Origin: JAIPJA01 sp964390115
Lineage (GTDB): Bacteria > Patescibacteriota > Patescibacteriia > Patescibacteriales > UBA12465
Direction of reading: 5' to 3'
Length of the DNA: 26,500 bases
Assembly (NCBI GenBank): GCA_964390115.1
Contig: CAYMGT010000008.1
Coordinates: 1 to 26,500 of the forward strand
Shown: piece after piece, positions 6,792 to 15,872 of the stretch
How positions within the stretch are numbered: position 1 is the first letter of the stretch
Layout: each line of letters begins with the position of its first letter
Made by a program: the position numbers and the translations under genes
The notes under the pieces: model-generated
Seen by the model: only the letters and a program-made list of their open reading frames with translations
Database searches by the model: none
Told to the model about the DNA's origin: nothing

Positions 6792-8780
6792 TTAAACCTT
6801 ATATAAACCGAGGCCATTGCCAAATAATACATATAAATTATTATCACGGAAAATTAAGGTATCAGCGTATTTGCTAACATCTCCAGATACAGCGTCGTAC
6901 CTAGTGTGAGTTAAAGTATTATTTTCATAATGAGAAATAACTACATAATAATCACCTGCATCTGTACTATCATAATTATGAGACAAAAACCAAAAATCAT
7001 TATTATCTCCTGATACAATAGAGTCAATAACCATAACATCATTACTTACACCATCCTCTGGTGAAGATATTAAATATTCTTCAAAGCTGTAATCATCTAA
7101 ATTCATCTTTACTAATCCCCTACCTCCTGTAAACCAAGTGGAATAAAACCAAGCAATATTATCTTTGATATAAACATCTCCGGACATATCATGTAAAATA
7201 TCTAAATTATCAATATTTAATTTTTCAAAACTACCATCTTTATACATATAGAAATCAAAACCTGCCTGAAATAAAAGATAATCACCGTTCCCTTTAACAA
7301 CCTTAATACTATAATTATCATTTCCGTCCCAATCTTCAACCATATATTCTATCCAAGTATTTGATTTATTTTGTAAATATAAAACATCTGGAGTAGCCAC
7401 CCAAAGACCCTCATTATTTTCCGCAACAGATATAATTTGCTTCTCAGAAAATTTTTCCATTTCTTTCCACTCGTTATCATATTTATATAAGCCCCCATTA
7501 CCTTCAGAAAAACCAGCTACGCCATCCCAAGTATAAAAGTTATTTTGACTATCTATAAATAAAGAGTTTTTACCTTCAATGTCACTATTATCTATTAATG
7601 AGATATTTTCATCGTATTTATACAAATCAACCTGATTATTTGCAAATTCTTGTTTTAAATAATAAATATTATTATTAACATCTTTACTAATATCATATAT
7701 TAAACCACTGTCCACTTCTGTGAAAACTTTAAAATCAGATTTAGAAATTGGTTCATATTTTTTACTATCAAAGGCTTCCGTTAAATCACCTTGGCAAAAC
7801 TCTTTATCCGGAGCACCGAGAGTTATTATCATGGGTAAAAATTCAATAATTGTATAGTAATCATCTTCTGTAGACCCCGACATATTCATGATAGTCTCAA
7901 AATCACAAGTCATTTTTTTATTTTCAAGCTCAGGAACGTTAAGTATTTCTATTTGCATATTACAAAAATTATCATTCTTTCCCTTTGTTGTAATTTTATA
8001 ATCAAAATCTGGAGAATCAGATTCTTTATCATTAAATACAATAGTGTCATTGGAACTACAATCACTAGTGATATTTTTTGCAAAATCAATAAGCTTATTA
8101 TATGTAGAAAATTGCTTATCATTGATATCTATTTTATTTACTTCTTCATTAACACTAATCTTTTCTAAATCAGTATTAGAAATTCCTAATCCCTGATTTC
8201 TCATAACTGAAAAGGCATCGTTTGGCCTACCCAGGAAATGCCTTTTGCCATCTTGAGGACTTACATACCAAGCTTCTCCATTATTTTCTACCTGTAAAAA
8301 TATTTTACCTTTTTGTTTTTCTTGAAAGTTTTTATCTATACTTAAACTACCTTCTCCTAAGGGATTATAGTTATTCTGTAATTCTTCTTTATCATTATAG
8401 CTATCGCCATCACTATCTTGTTTGTTTTTATCTGTCCCTACAGCATCTTCAAACATATCAGGCAAACCATCTCCATCTAAGTCTTCTCCGCTTAAATTTT
8501 CTAAGCTAACAGGAATTTTATTTAAATTATCATTAGATATACCTACTCCTTGCTCTCTCATTACAGAGAAAGCATCTTCAGGGCGACCTAAAAAACTTCT
8601 AGTTTTATTTTTAGGACTTACATACCAAGCTTCTCCATTATTCTCTACTTGTAAAAGTATCTTGCCAGATAATTTATCTTCCATAGAGCTAGAAGCAAAA
8701 ACAGTTAAAGATAAAAATAAAGAGAAGCCCAAAGAAACAACTAAAACAAAAAACGTTTGTCTCTTTAAAAATTTTTTCAT
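6792..8780 (-). CDS. Secreted protein with duplicated CPR 'LQVENNGEAWYVSP' domain and TSP3-like calcium repeats
   Basis: 662 residues. Signal peptide: basic start, hydrophobic 10-28, likely cleavage after 'VFAS'. A module of about 50 residues occurs twice (39-89 and 158-208), each with 'LQVENNGEAWYVSP', 'FLGRP-DAFSVMR' and 'GISN'. Between them, 100-141 has Asp-rich 'DLDGDGLPD' and 'DSDGDSYND' loops typical of thrombospondin type 3/EF-like calcium binding. The C-terminal part (about 370-662) has repeated short beta-rich units such as 'YDISKDVNNNIYYL' and 'VAENNEGLWVATPDVLYL', suggesting a beta-propeller. I have seen the duplicated module in CPR exported proteins; its function is unknown to me. 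It probably sits at the cell surface. Last gene of the minus-strand operon, 18 bp after eno. Confidence 0.78.
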   Translation of the reverse strand: MKKFLKRQTFFVLVVSLGFSLFLSLTVFASSSMEDKLSGKILLQVENNGEAWYVSPKNKTRSFLGRPEDAFSVMREQGVGISNDNLNKIPVSLENLSGEDLDGDGLPDMFEDAVGTDKNKQDSDGDSYNDKEELQNNYNPLGEGSLSIDKNFQEKQKGKIFLQVENNGEAWYVSPQDGKRHFLGRPNDAFSVMRNQGLGISNTDLEKISVNEEVNKIDINDKQFSTYNKLIDFAKNITSDCSSNDTIVFNDKESDSPDFDYKITTKGKNDNFCNMQIEILNVPELENKKMTCDFETIMNMSGSTEDDYYTIIEFLPMIITLGAPDKEFCQGDLTEAFDSKKYEPISKSDFKVFTEVDSGLIYDISKDVNNNIYYLKQEFANNQVDLYKYDENISLIDNSDIEGKNSLFIDSQNNFYTWDGVAGFSEGNGGLYKYDNEWKEMEKFSEKQIISVAENNEGLWVATPDVLYLQNKSNTWIEYMVEDWDGNDNYSIKVVKGNGDYLLFQAGFDFYMYKDGSFEKLNIDNLDILHDMSGDVYIKDNIAWFYSTWFTGGRGLVKMNLDDYSFEEYLISSPEDGVSNDVMVIDSIVSGDNNDFWFLSHNYDSTDAGDYYVVISHYENNTLTHTRYDAVSGDVSKYADTLIFRDNNLYVLFGNGLGLYKV

Positions 8781-8798
8781 AAAATTATATAATTATAT

Positions 8799-10058
8799 TT
8801 ATTTCTTCAAATTATCTTCTATCTCTAATAGTCGATTATATTTAGCTAGTCTCTCTCCCCTACATAGAGATCCTGCTTTAATATATTCTGCTCCTACAGC
8901 TACTGCTAAGTCGGCTATAAAATCATCACAGGTTTCCCCTGAACGATGTGAAGCTACTAACTTATATTTATGTTTTTGAGCTAATTTAATACAATTAATT
9001 GTCTCAGTTAGTGTTCCTACCTGGTTAGGTTTTATTAAAACTGCGTTAGCAGCTTTTTCTTTAATACCTTTCCTTAATCTCACCTCATTAGTAGTAAATA
9101 AGTCATCACCGACTAAAAGCAGTTTATCTCCCAGCTCAGCAGTTAACTCTTTCCAGCCATCCCAATCATCTTCAGCTAAACCATCTTCAATAGACATAAA
9201 AGGATATTTTCTAAGCCATTCATAATACAAGCCAATTAAATTACCTTTAGTAAAGTTAGCAGAGTCTAAAGCAAATATATATTTTTTAGTCTTCTTGTCA
9301 TAAAGCTCAGAAGAACCAACGTCAGTGGCAAGCTTAATCTCCTTGTCAGGTTGATAACCTGCCTCAATTACAGCTGCTAGTATAAGTTCTAGAGCTTGGA
9401 TAGTTGAGTCAATGTTAGGAGCATAACCACCCTCATTGCCAACATCAGTGTCTAAATTGGCTTTCTTTAAAACTTCTCCTAATTTATGAAATATCTCTGA
9501 GCCCATTCTAAGCTTTTTAGAGAAACTGGTTTCTTTAACAGGCACTATCATAAATTCTTGAAAATCTAAATTAGTATCAGCGTGCTTTCCACCATTGAAA
9601 ATATTAAAAAATGGAGTGGGAATAAAAAAATTATTTTTAAACTTATAACTCTTAGCAATATATTCATATAGCTCTTGCTTCTTTTCAATAGCAGCTAAGC
9701 GAGCCGTGGCTAAAGATACAGATAACATTGCATTAGCCCCTAACTTGGACTTATCCTTAGTATTGTCTAGTTTTATAAGCAAATTGTCTAAGCTCTCTTG
9801 CTTCAAAACATCTTGACCTTTTAATTTTTTAAAAATACTTTCATTAACATTTTTTACCGCTTTTAAAACCCCTAAACCACCATAACGCCCCTTATCACCA
9901 TCTCTAAGCTCAAAAGCTTCATGTTTGCCCGTAGAAGCTCCTGAAGGCACACTAGCTTTAGCGCTAAGTCCACTAGTTAAGGTTATTTTCGTTTCAATTG
10001 TAGGGTTACCACGAGAGTCTAAGATTTCTCTGGCAACTATATTTTTAATTTTACTCAT
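8799..10058 (-). CDS. eno: Enolase (phosphopyruvate hydratase)
   Basis: 419 residues, normal length. It converts 2-phosphoglycerate to phosphoenolpyruvate in glycolysis. The N-terminal 'AREILDSRGNPT' (9-20) is diagnostic. Catalytic and metal sites are present: Glu209 in 'GNEGG', Mg-binding Asp246, Glu291 ('SIEDG') and Asp318 ('GDDLF'), general base Lys343 ('LIKPNQ') and 'SHRSGET' (370-376). Two small departures from the family consensus are Cys377 where the motif is usually followed by Glu, and 'GSLCRGER' instead of the usual 'GAPCRSER'; neither hits a catalytic residue. It is directly downstream of pgk (24 bp) and was almost certainly transcribed with it. No SD; the start is preceded by an AT-rich 'TTTATTTT'. 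Confidence 0.98.
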   Translation of the reverse strand: MSKIKNIVAREILDSRGNPTIETKITLTSGLSAKASVPSGASTGKHEAFELRDGDKGRYGGLGVLKAVKNVNESIFKKLKGQDVLKQESLDNLLIKLDNTKDKSKLGANAMLSVSLATARLAAIEKKQELYEYIAKSYKFKNNFFIPTPFFNIFNGGKHADTNLDFQEFMIVPVKETSFSKKLRMGSEIFHKLGEVLKKANLDTDVGNEGGYAPNIDSTIQALELILAAVIEAGYQPDKEIKLATDVGSSELYDKKTKKYIFALDSANFTKGNLIGLYYEWLRKYPFMSIEDGLAEDDWDGWKELTAELGDKLLLVGDDLFTTNEVRLRKGIKEKAANAVLIKPNQVGTLTETINCIKLAQKHKYKLVASHRSGETCDDFIADLAVAVGAEYIKAGSLCRGERLAKYNRLLEIEDNLKK

Positions 10059-10082
10059 AAAATAAAGTTAATAATAAAATAA

Positions 10083-11255
10083 TTAAATTCTAACTATCTT
10101 GTCTAAACCAGGCATTTTCTCGCCTGCTAAAAATTGCAACATAGCTCCCCCACCTGTAGAGATCCAGGTTATATTTTTAGAAATTTGTAAATTAGCTAAA
10201 GCTTCAACCGTCTCTCCTCCACCTACCAAAGAAAAACTATTTTTAGTTGAAGATATGGCAATTTGTCTAGCTATTGAAAGAGTCCCTTGTTTAAACCGCT
10301 TATCTTCAAACTTTCCCATTGGACCATTCCAAATAATTGTCTTAGCTTTTTTAATGCATAAGCAAAAGTTAGCAATTGTCTCTGGTCCTATATCAAAAAT
10401 AATGTCAGTTTTTTTTATTTGACTAATCTTCCTCAGCTGTTTTTTACCACCACTTATAACTAAGGCATCTGTAGGTAGTATTAGTTTTTTTTGAACTATT
10501 TTTTTAGTCATAAACTTTTTAGCCCAAATCAATCCTTTGTCATCCATTAAAGACTTACCGATATTTAAGCCTTGAGCAAGTAAAAAAGTATTAGCCAAAG
10601 CACCTCCCAAAACCACAAAGTCAGCTGATTTAATTAAGTTTTCTAAAAGCTTTATTTTACTCTCTACTTTTACTCCACCAATAACAGCAACTAGGGGCTT
10701 TTTTGCTTTTAAGCCTTTAAATAAATTACTAACTTCTTCTTCTAGAAGTAGTCCAGCGTATGAGGGTATGTAAGTTTTAATCGCAGCCACAGACGCCTCC
10801 ATGCGATGACTAACAGCAAAAGCATCATTTACATAAATATCAGCTAAAGACGCTAATTGCTTAGCTAGTAGCTTACTATTTTTTTTCTCACCTGCTAAGA
10901 ATCTAATATTATCTAATAAAATAATCTCTCCTTGATTTAATTTTTTTATAGCCTGTTTAACTTGAGGACCCACTATCTCTTTACTAAAAACTACTTCAAC
11001 ATCTAAAAGCTCAGCTAAGCGTTTAGCTATAGGTTTCAGATTTAACTTATCATCCCTCTTCTTTGGTCGTCCTAAATGACTAAGTAAAACTACTTTAGCT
11101 CCTTGAGAGACAAGCCAATTAATTGTCGGTAAAACTCGTCTTAATTTATAATCTTCTTTTACTTGAGCTTTTTCTAAGGGAACGTTAAAATCAACCCTTA
11201 CTAACACTGTTTTATTTGCTAATTTTTTTACCTTTCTAATACTTTTAATTGTCAT
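10083..11255 (-). CDS. pgk: Phosphoglycerate kinase
   Basis: 390 residues, normal length. It transfers phosphate from 1,3-bisphosphoglycerate to ADP. Visible signatures are 'LVRVDFNVPL' near residue 18-27, 'LLSHLGRPK' (substrate site), 'LDNIRFLAGE', 'DAFAVSHR', 'IGGVKVESKI' and 'LGGALANTFL' of the hinge, 'IWNGPMGKFE' and the C-terminal nucleotide loop 'GGGETVEAL' and 'STGGGAMLQFL'. Together these cover both Rossmann-like domains without gaps. 'GGGETVEAL' replaces the more common GGGD-type loop, which is a conservative change. Located between the PDZ protein (9 bp upstream) and eno (24 bp downstream) in one operon. No SD precedes the ATG; the upstream bases read TTAATTTT. Confidence 0.98.
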   Translation of the reverse strand: MTIKSIRKVKKLANKTVLVRVDFNVPLEKAQVKEDYKLRRVLPTINWLVSQGAKVVLLSHLGRPKKRDDKLNLKPIAKRLAELLDVEVVFSKEIVGPQVKQAIKKLNQGEIILLDNIRFLAGEKKNSKLLAKQLASLADIYVNDAFAVSHRMEASVAAIKTYIPSYAGLLLEEEVSNLFKGLKAKKPLVAVIGGVKVESKIKLLENLIKSADFVVLGGALANTFLLAQGLNIGKSLMDDKGLIWAKKFMTKKIVQKKLILPTDALVISGGKKQLRKISQIKKTDIIFDIGPETIANFCLCIKKAKTIIWNGPMGKFEDKRFKQGTLSIARQIAISSTKNSFSLVGGGETVEALANLQISKNITWISTGGGAMLQFLAGEKMPGLDKIVRI

Positions 11256-11264
11256 AAAATTAAC

Positions 11265-12413
11265 TTATTTTTTTAATTCCACCTTTACGATCATCAAACT
11301 ATCATCTCTAAAAATAGTTAAATCTAAACTATCCCCGACTAAATAATTACTTAAAACTTGAGCTAAGTCATTTTTTTCGTTCAATTCTACACTACCAACT
11401 GCTCGTATAATATCACCTGCTTTCAAACCAGCTAAATCAGCTGGACTATTTTCTGAAATAGATATCCCATCTAAATTGGGATAAATTAAAGCCCCTAAAT
11501 TTTGCTGAAAATCTAAAATAGCTACTTTAGATAAATCTATGTAATTTATACCTAGATTAGGAGCACTAATATCAGTTTCATTCTGAGACAAGGCATTTTG
11601 CCAGAAGAAATTAAATTTATCTAAAGGCAACCACTTATTATCAATATAAACGGCGACTGCATCTCCTTGAAAATCAAACAACCAAGAAGCAAATTCTTCC
11701 TTTACTTCGCTAGATAAAATTAAAGGTGAAAATAAATTATCACTACTTTTAACTAAATTATTATCTCTTTCTCTGTTAAGTAAATAACTAAGCATTTGTC
11801 TATCTTGACCAACTAAAAGCAAAGACTGCCCAGAATTTAATTCTTGGCTATGGCTAAAATTTGTAGGGCTTAAAGTAGCCTGATAAAGATGAGCGAGTAA
11901 AAGACCTTGATCAAAAAAAGTTATTTTTTTGTCAATCTCATAAATATTTCTATCTACGTCTATAGCTATTAAGTCTCTTGATAAATCTAAATCACTACTT
12001 TTAGCTAATAACCAACCATCTGAAGTTAAAGCTAAAGCGCTAGAGCGAAAGTCAGCTAAATTAAAAATATTAGTCTCAGTTAAGAAAGGTGTACTACTAG
12101 AAACTATATCATCAGAGAGTAATAAGTTATCTTCTTTATAGAAAATATAGAGAATATTTTCTCTAGCAGTATTTGCAGTTTCAATAATCTTAACATCTTG
12201 GCTAACTACAACTTTTTTAGGATCACGTATAACTAAGCTTGTTGGATTATAATTATAGCCACTTAAATTTAATTCTGAGTTAAAGGGATTAAAGTATGAG
12301 CTATCTATGACTTGGTTCTTGCTTAAAACTGAACCTAAGAAACCACTAATTACTGATAAAATAATTAAAACAATAACAAGAAGTATGTTGTTTGTAAAAA
12401 AATTCTTTTTCAT
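11265..12413 (-). CDS. Membrane-anchored PDZ protein resembling an inactive HtrA/DegP-type protease
   Basis: 382 residues. One N-terminal transmembrane helix (about 9-31) and a C-terminal PDZ domain (about 305-380, 'ENSPADLAGLKAGDIIRAVG'). The middle (about 80-265) follows the order of the HtrA trypsin-like fold: 'ALALTSDGWLLA' (126-137) resembles the GF-(IV)-S-DG-(YL)-ILTN strand, and 'FSPLILSSEVKEEF' followed by 'LFDFQGDAVAVYI' resembles the end of the catalytic domain. None of the triad signatures survives: 'TN-HV' is replaced by 'AKSSDL', the 'DLAVL' position by 'GLLLAH', and 'GNSGGPL' by 'EFASWLF'. This suggests a non-catalytic periplasmic or extracytoplasmic adaptor. The PDZ call is firm; the pseudoprotease reading is inference. 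It starts 4 bp after the polytopic membrane protein and precedes pgk by 9 bp. Confidence 0.75.
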   Translation of the reverse strand: MKKNFFTNNILLVIVLIILSVISGFLGSVLSKNQVIDSSYFNPFNSELNLSGYNYNPTSLVIRDPKKVVVSQDVKIIETANTARENILYIFYKEDNLLLSDDIVSSSTPFLTETNIFNLADFRSSALALTSDGWLLAKSSDLDLSRDLIAIDVDRNIYEIDKKITFFDQGLLLAHLYQATLSPTNFSHSQELNSGQSLLLVGQDRQMLSYLLNRERDNNLVKSSDNLFSPLILSSEVKEEFASWLFDFQGDAVAVYIDNKWLPLDKFNFFWQNALSQNETDISAPNLGINYIDLSKVAILDFQQNLGALIYPNLDGISISENSPADLAGLKAGDIIRAVGSVELNEKNDLAQVLSNYLVGDSLDLTIFRDDSLMIVKVELKK

Positions 12414-12417
12414 AAAA

Positions 12418-13188
12418 TTATAGCCAACGAGAGCTTAAAAAAATTAATAATAGACTAATTAAAGCAAAATTTGTGTAATATCTCAAAGTTTTCTTATTTA
12501 AACCATGTCTCAGAAAAGCTATAGTAATACCATTTAAGGAGTAGAACGAAACAGCTACTATAAGTCCTAACATTAAATAAGAGAAGGTTAAAAATGTAGA
12601 CCCCCAAATAATTTCTAAAAGTAAGACTAATATAGTCAAAAGGGTAAGTAAATTTTCTTTTATTTTTAAAGCGTAAAACCAATATAACTGAAATAATAAT
12701 AAAGCTATTACCGGGCTTAAAAAAATCACTACTTGCCAAGCAGGAAAATTAAGAAAATTCTTCAAACCAAAAACTGAAGCTGACGCTAAAAAAACTGTTA
12801 AAAAAGTCAAGAAAAAAATTAATTCCTCTAGTTTAAAAATACTCTTTGCTAAAGGCTGATAATATTTCTTAAATACAGCTTGAAAATAGAAGAAAAATAA
12901 GCCTGCCGAAATAATGAAAGTCGCTTGAGTTAAAAGCGTACTAATTGAAATAATAGCATAAAATAAGGTGAAATTCAAAAAAATCCAAGGCAATATAAAT
13001 AACTTAATAGCTAAAAATTTAGAACCTACCCCCCTAGAAAAAAAAACGATAATTAATATTAATATTAAATTACTTAAAATTAATAAATAATAAAAGAAAC
13101 TTGGCCAAAAAAATATTAACTGAAAACAAAGTAAAAGTAAAAATGGTAAAAACCAGATTATTTTTTTTAATCTTTTAATATTATTCAT
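12418..13188 (-). CDS. Polytopic membrane protein of unknown function (about 8 helices)
   Basis: 256 residues, mostly hydrophobic. About eight transmembrane helices can be drawn (roughly 10-27, 31-50, 58-80, 84-103, 121-141, 148-170, 179-212 in two passes, and 236-254). Loops are short and basic, for example 'RHGLNKKTLRYY'. There are no enzyme motifs I recognise. It is flanked at 4 and 11 bp by the PDZ pseudoprotease and the beta-propeller lipoprotein, so a shared job at the envelope is likely. An alternative is a transporter or sensor membrane subunit, but nothing in the sequence decides it. Preceded by 'GATAAG', too weak to be called an SD. Confidence 0.7.
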   Translation of the reverse strand: MNNIKRLKKIIWFLPFLLLLCFQLIFFWPSFFYYLLILSNLILILIIVFFSRGVGSKFLAIKLFILPWIFLNFTLFYAIISISTLLTQATFIISAGLFFFYFQAVFKKYYQPLAKSIFKLEELIFFLTFLTVFLASASVFGLKNFLNFPAWQVVIFLSPVIALLLFQLYWFYALKIKENLLTLLTILVLLLEIIWGSTFLTFSYLMLGLIVAVSFYSLNGITIAFLRHGLNKKTLRYYTNFALISLLLIFLSSRWL

Positions 13189-13199
13189 CTTATCAAAAA

Positions 13200-15440
13200 T
13201 TATTCTCTATCTAACCCTATAACCTCATAATCTTTCCGATAAATATCTAAGTCAATAGATTTAATTTCACTCAAGTCAGCCAAAGAATTAATTTTCACTA
13301 AATTATTAGATACTGTATATAAATTATCTTCAATATATAAAGATCTCATTATTTGATTATTATAACTATTTGAACTTCCTTCTCCTTGGTGGCTAATCCT
13401 AGATCTTAAATTAAATTTTTTATCAATAATGTTAAAAATTAAAGCTCCTCTAAAATTATCAGAATAATTTTCTCCATACTCCCTAATTGTAGCAGGTAGA
13501 ACAAGTAAGTTTTTTTCTTTAGAAAAAAGCAGAGCTTTGTGGTCATTTAATACCTGTGAAGAGCTGCCACTATCTCCAGCAATATATGTATCTAACTCTC
13601 GAAGATTAGTGGGATCAGATACATCAAAAAGAGATAACTTTAGTCCCTCCACTCTAACACGACCATTTTCATCGACATAAGTATCTTTACCAAAACCAAT
13701 CAAAGTATTTTCATCATAAGGTTGAAGATAATTAGAAAAACCAGGAATTTTTAACTCACCTAAAACTTTAGGATTTCTTGGATTAGATAAATCTATAGCA
13801 AACAAAGGATCTATTTGTTCAAAAGTAACTAGATAAGCTCTATCACCCATAAATCTAGCTGAATATATTCTCTCACCCGGAGCCAAGTTTTTAATTGAAG
13901 CTATCTCTTGCAAGTCTTGGTCTAAAATATATAGCTGATTATCAGATTTTCTTTCACTATTGTCTTGATTATCTCTTAAAAAGTAAGGATAATTATTAGC
14001 TGAGTAAGTAGTAGCTATACGAAAATTACCGCCATACTCATCCATGGAAAACTGATTTAAAATTCTTCCTGAAACTTCTCCCTGAGCTACAGGTTTAAGC
14101 TCAGAGCCCTTTAAAGATATTTTATGAATAATCGTTTGTTCAAGTTTATCCTCTAGTTCCTTATACTTATCCTGAAGAGCGGATAAAATGTTTTCTTGCC
14201 AACGATCCTGCTCATCACTGCTTAAAGATCCTAAATGAGAATTGATTATCTGATTAATTTTATAATCTTTTTCCGCTTTACTTAAAATAAAATTATCAAC
14301 TTCTTCTATAAGAGTAATTTTTTCTTTACTCTCTACACTTAAATAAGAAAAGACTAAGGATCTAAGTATATCTTCTCTAATTTTAGTATGATTTAAATAT
14401 TTAGAATAAGTTAGATATAAATTATCAGAAGACATGTAGATATCGTTAGAAGAGTTTAAGAGAAATGAGCTCATATCCATAGCTAGGTCATCATTTTTTA
14501 GATCAATGGTAAAAATATTGGTGTAATTATAGTTTTCGTAAGGCTGAGGTAAGTAATACATATTAGGCATTAAACAATTTTCAGCATCATCACAAAAAAC
14601 AGACACCTCCTTATCACCTTCTAAAATTTGAGGAAAAAACTTATCAATATCCGTATAGGCTGTATGATTATAATAATTAGTAATCATATACAACTTACCC
14701 GATGCTAATCTAGAATCGCTATAATTTCCTTCAAATTTCCAATCTTTAACTAACTTAGGTTCAACTAAATTAGAGATATCAAAAACCTTTAAGAATGTAT
14801 AATTACTTCTAGGAATAAAACCTAAATTATTTATTCTTTTAGTATTATAGAAATTATTAGCTGAGCCAAAAATAATTAAATAATCATCTTGTAAATAAAG
14901 ATTGGTAGCTCGATTATCTAATTTAATTACCGATTTTAACTCTGAGCTTTCTGCGGGATAGCCTTTTAGCAAAAATACATTATTACCACTACTTACAAAA
15001 ATACCCTCTCCATTAGTTTTTACAATATCCGCTTCATCAATGCCTTTAACCTGGACATTAGTTTCGGAATAATCTCCACCACCGGCAGCTTCTCGCATTA
15101 CCGAATCTGAAGACAAGGCACTATCTTTCATATTTTCCAACCCCATGATAGGGGCAGTTCTCATAAGATTATAATCATTAACATTTTGGACTGAAGCAGA
15201 ATTTACATTTTCCTCTAAAAATTGTTTAATCTCTTCTTTTGAATTAAATTTCTTCATTGAAGCCATCTCTTCTTCATCTTTAACATTATCCATATCATTA
15301 CTATCAACCACAAAATCTGGATTATTAATTTTATTTGGACCATCTACTCTAGTTTGTTTTTGGTTATTTAAACTACAACCACCCAAAGAAACACCTATGG
15401 CTAAAAATAAAATTAAAATAGCTAATTGAGTTTTTTTCAT
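13200..15440 (-). CDS. Beta-propeller domain lipoprotein (PF09826-like)
   Basis: 746 residues. Signal peptide with lipobox 'LGGC' and acylated Cys22, so it is probably anchored on the outer face of the membrane. 'QVKGIDEADIVKTNGEGIFV' is the characteristic opening of the PF09826 secreted beta-propeller family. Later blocks such as 'LKVFDISNLVEPKLVKDW', 'LYILDQDLQEIASIKNLAPGERIYSARFMGDRAYLV' and 'LSLFDVSDPTNLRELDTYI' are successive blades. A predicted helical insert (about 370-445, rich in Glu/Lys and containing 'DEQDRWQENILSALQDKYKEL') interrupts the blades. Role unknown; family members are exported. It is followed at 11 bp by the polytopic membrane protein. An 'AAAAAAG' before the ATG is not a real SD. 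Confidence 0.85.
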   Translation of the reverse strand: MKKTQLAILILFLAIGVSLGGCSLNNQKQTRVDGPNKINNPDFVVDSNDMDNVKDEEEMASMKKFNSKEEIKQFLEENVNSASVQNVNDYNLMRTAPIMGLENMKDSALSSDSVMREAAGGGDYSETNVQVKGIDEADIVKTNGEGIFVSSGNNVFLLKGYPAESSELKSVIKLDNRATNLYLQDDYLIIFGSANNFYNTKRINNLGFIPRSNYTFLKVFDISNLVEPKLVKDWKFEGNYSDSRLASGKLYMITNYYNHTAYTDIDKFFPQILEGDKEVSVFCDDAENCLMPNMYYLPQPYENYNYTNIFTIDLKNDDLAMDMSSFLLNSSNDIYMSSDNLYLTYSKYLNHTKIREDILRSLVFSYLSVESKEKITLIEEVDNFILSKAEKDYKINQIINSHLGSLSSDEQDRWQENILSALQDKYKELEDKLEQTIIHKISLKGSELKPVAQGEVSGRILNQFSMDEYGGNFRIATTYSANNYPYFLRDNQDNSERKSDNQLYILDQDLQEIASIKNLAPGERIYSARFMGDRAYLVTFEQIDPLFAIDLSNPRNPKVLGELKIPGFSNYLQPYDENTLIGFGKDTYVDENGRVRVEGLKLSLFDVSDPTNLRELDTYIAGDSGSSSQVLNDHKALLFSKEKNLLVLPATIREYGENYSDNFRGALIFNIIDKKFNLRSRISHQGEGSSNSYNNQIMRSLYIEDNLYTVSNNLVKINSLADLSEIKSIDLDIYRKDYEVIGLDRE

Positions 15441-15467
15441 ACTTTTTTATATTTAATAATTTTTTAT

Positions 15468-15794
15468 TTAAGCAAAGCTTTTAGCATCCATCTCTTCCCA
15501 GTCATTAAGATCTAAATTGAAACGATAAGCCAACATTTTATTAGCTCTCTCGCTGTCACTATAGACATAGTCCACTTTAGTTTCAGATCCTATTCTTTTA
15601 GAGTAAGTAGTCTTTTTGTCTAAAACTACTGGCTTAGAAACAAGCTCTAAGCGAAACTTACCCTGTTCGGTACTAAAAACTATGTAATCAACATCAACGC
15701 CACCATCATCTTCTAAGTGTTCACTGCCAGAATTTAAAACATCAAAATTATCCTTAATATTACCAATAATTTCTTGCCATCTATCTAAAGTCAT
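15468..15794 (-). CDS. Small conserved protein of unknown function, CPR type
   Basis: 108 residues, no signal peptide or membrane helix. Acidic, with an N-terminal helix 'MTLDRWQEIIGNIKDNF' and a beta-rich body containing 'KPVVLDKKTTYSKRIGS' and 'KVDYVYSDSE'. I recognise this pattern from uncharacterised small proteins of CPR genomes but cannot name a function. It opens the long minus-strand operon: an extended -10 promoter lies 30 bases upstream and the lipoprotein begins 27 bp after its stop. Real coding is supported by codon composition, intact frame, promoter position and familiar sequence. Confidence 0.8.
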   Translation of the reverse strand: MTLDRWQEIIGNIKDNFDVLNSGSEHLEDDGGVDVDYIVFSTEQGKFRLELVSKPVVLDKKTTYSKRIGSETKVDYVYSDSERANKMLAYRFNLDLNDWEEMDAKSFA

Positions 15795-15823
15795 ATATAA
15801 AATGGTTAATAATAATTGTTTAT

Positions 15824-15832
15824 ATTATATCA
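15824..15832 (-). promoter_or_regulatory. Extended -10 promoter of the seven-gene operon
   Basis: On the minus strand TGATATAAT gives a perfect -10 (TATAAT, 15824-15829) with the TGN extension (15830-15832). The -35 region is a T-run without a good hexamer, as extended -10 promoters allow. Expected start near 15817, a leader of about 23 bases. No terminator was seen between this and the end of the upstream fusion gene at 15873. Confidence 0.55.
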
Positions 15833-15872
15833 TATAAAAGATAAACAAAAAAATTAAACTTAGTAAACTATT

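Noticed and set aside
8422..8979. 185-codon plus-strand frame opposite the secreted protein and enolase
   Set aside because: It is antisense to well-supported genes, crosses their boundary, has low-complexity composition and no family resemblance; a shadow of the real frames.
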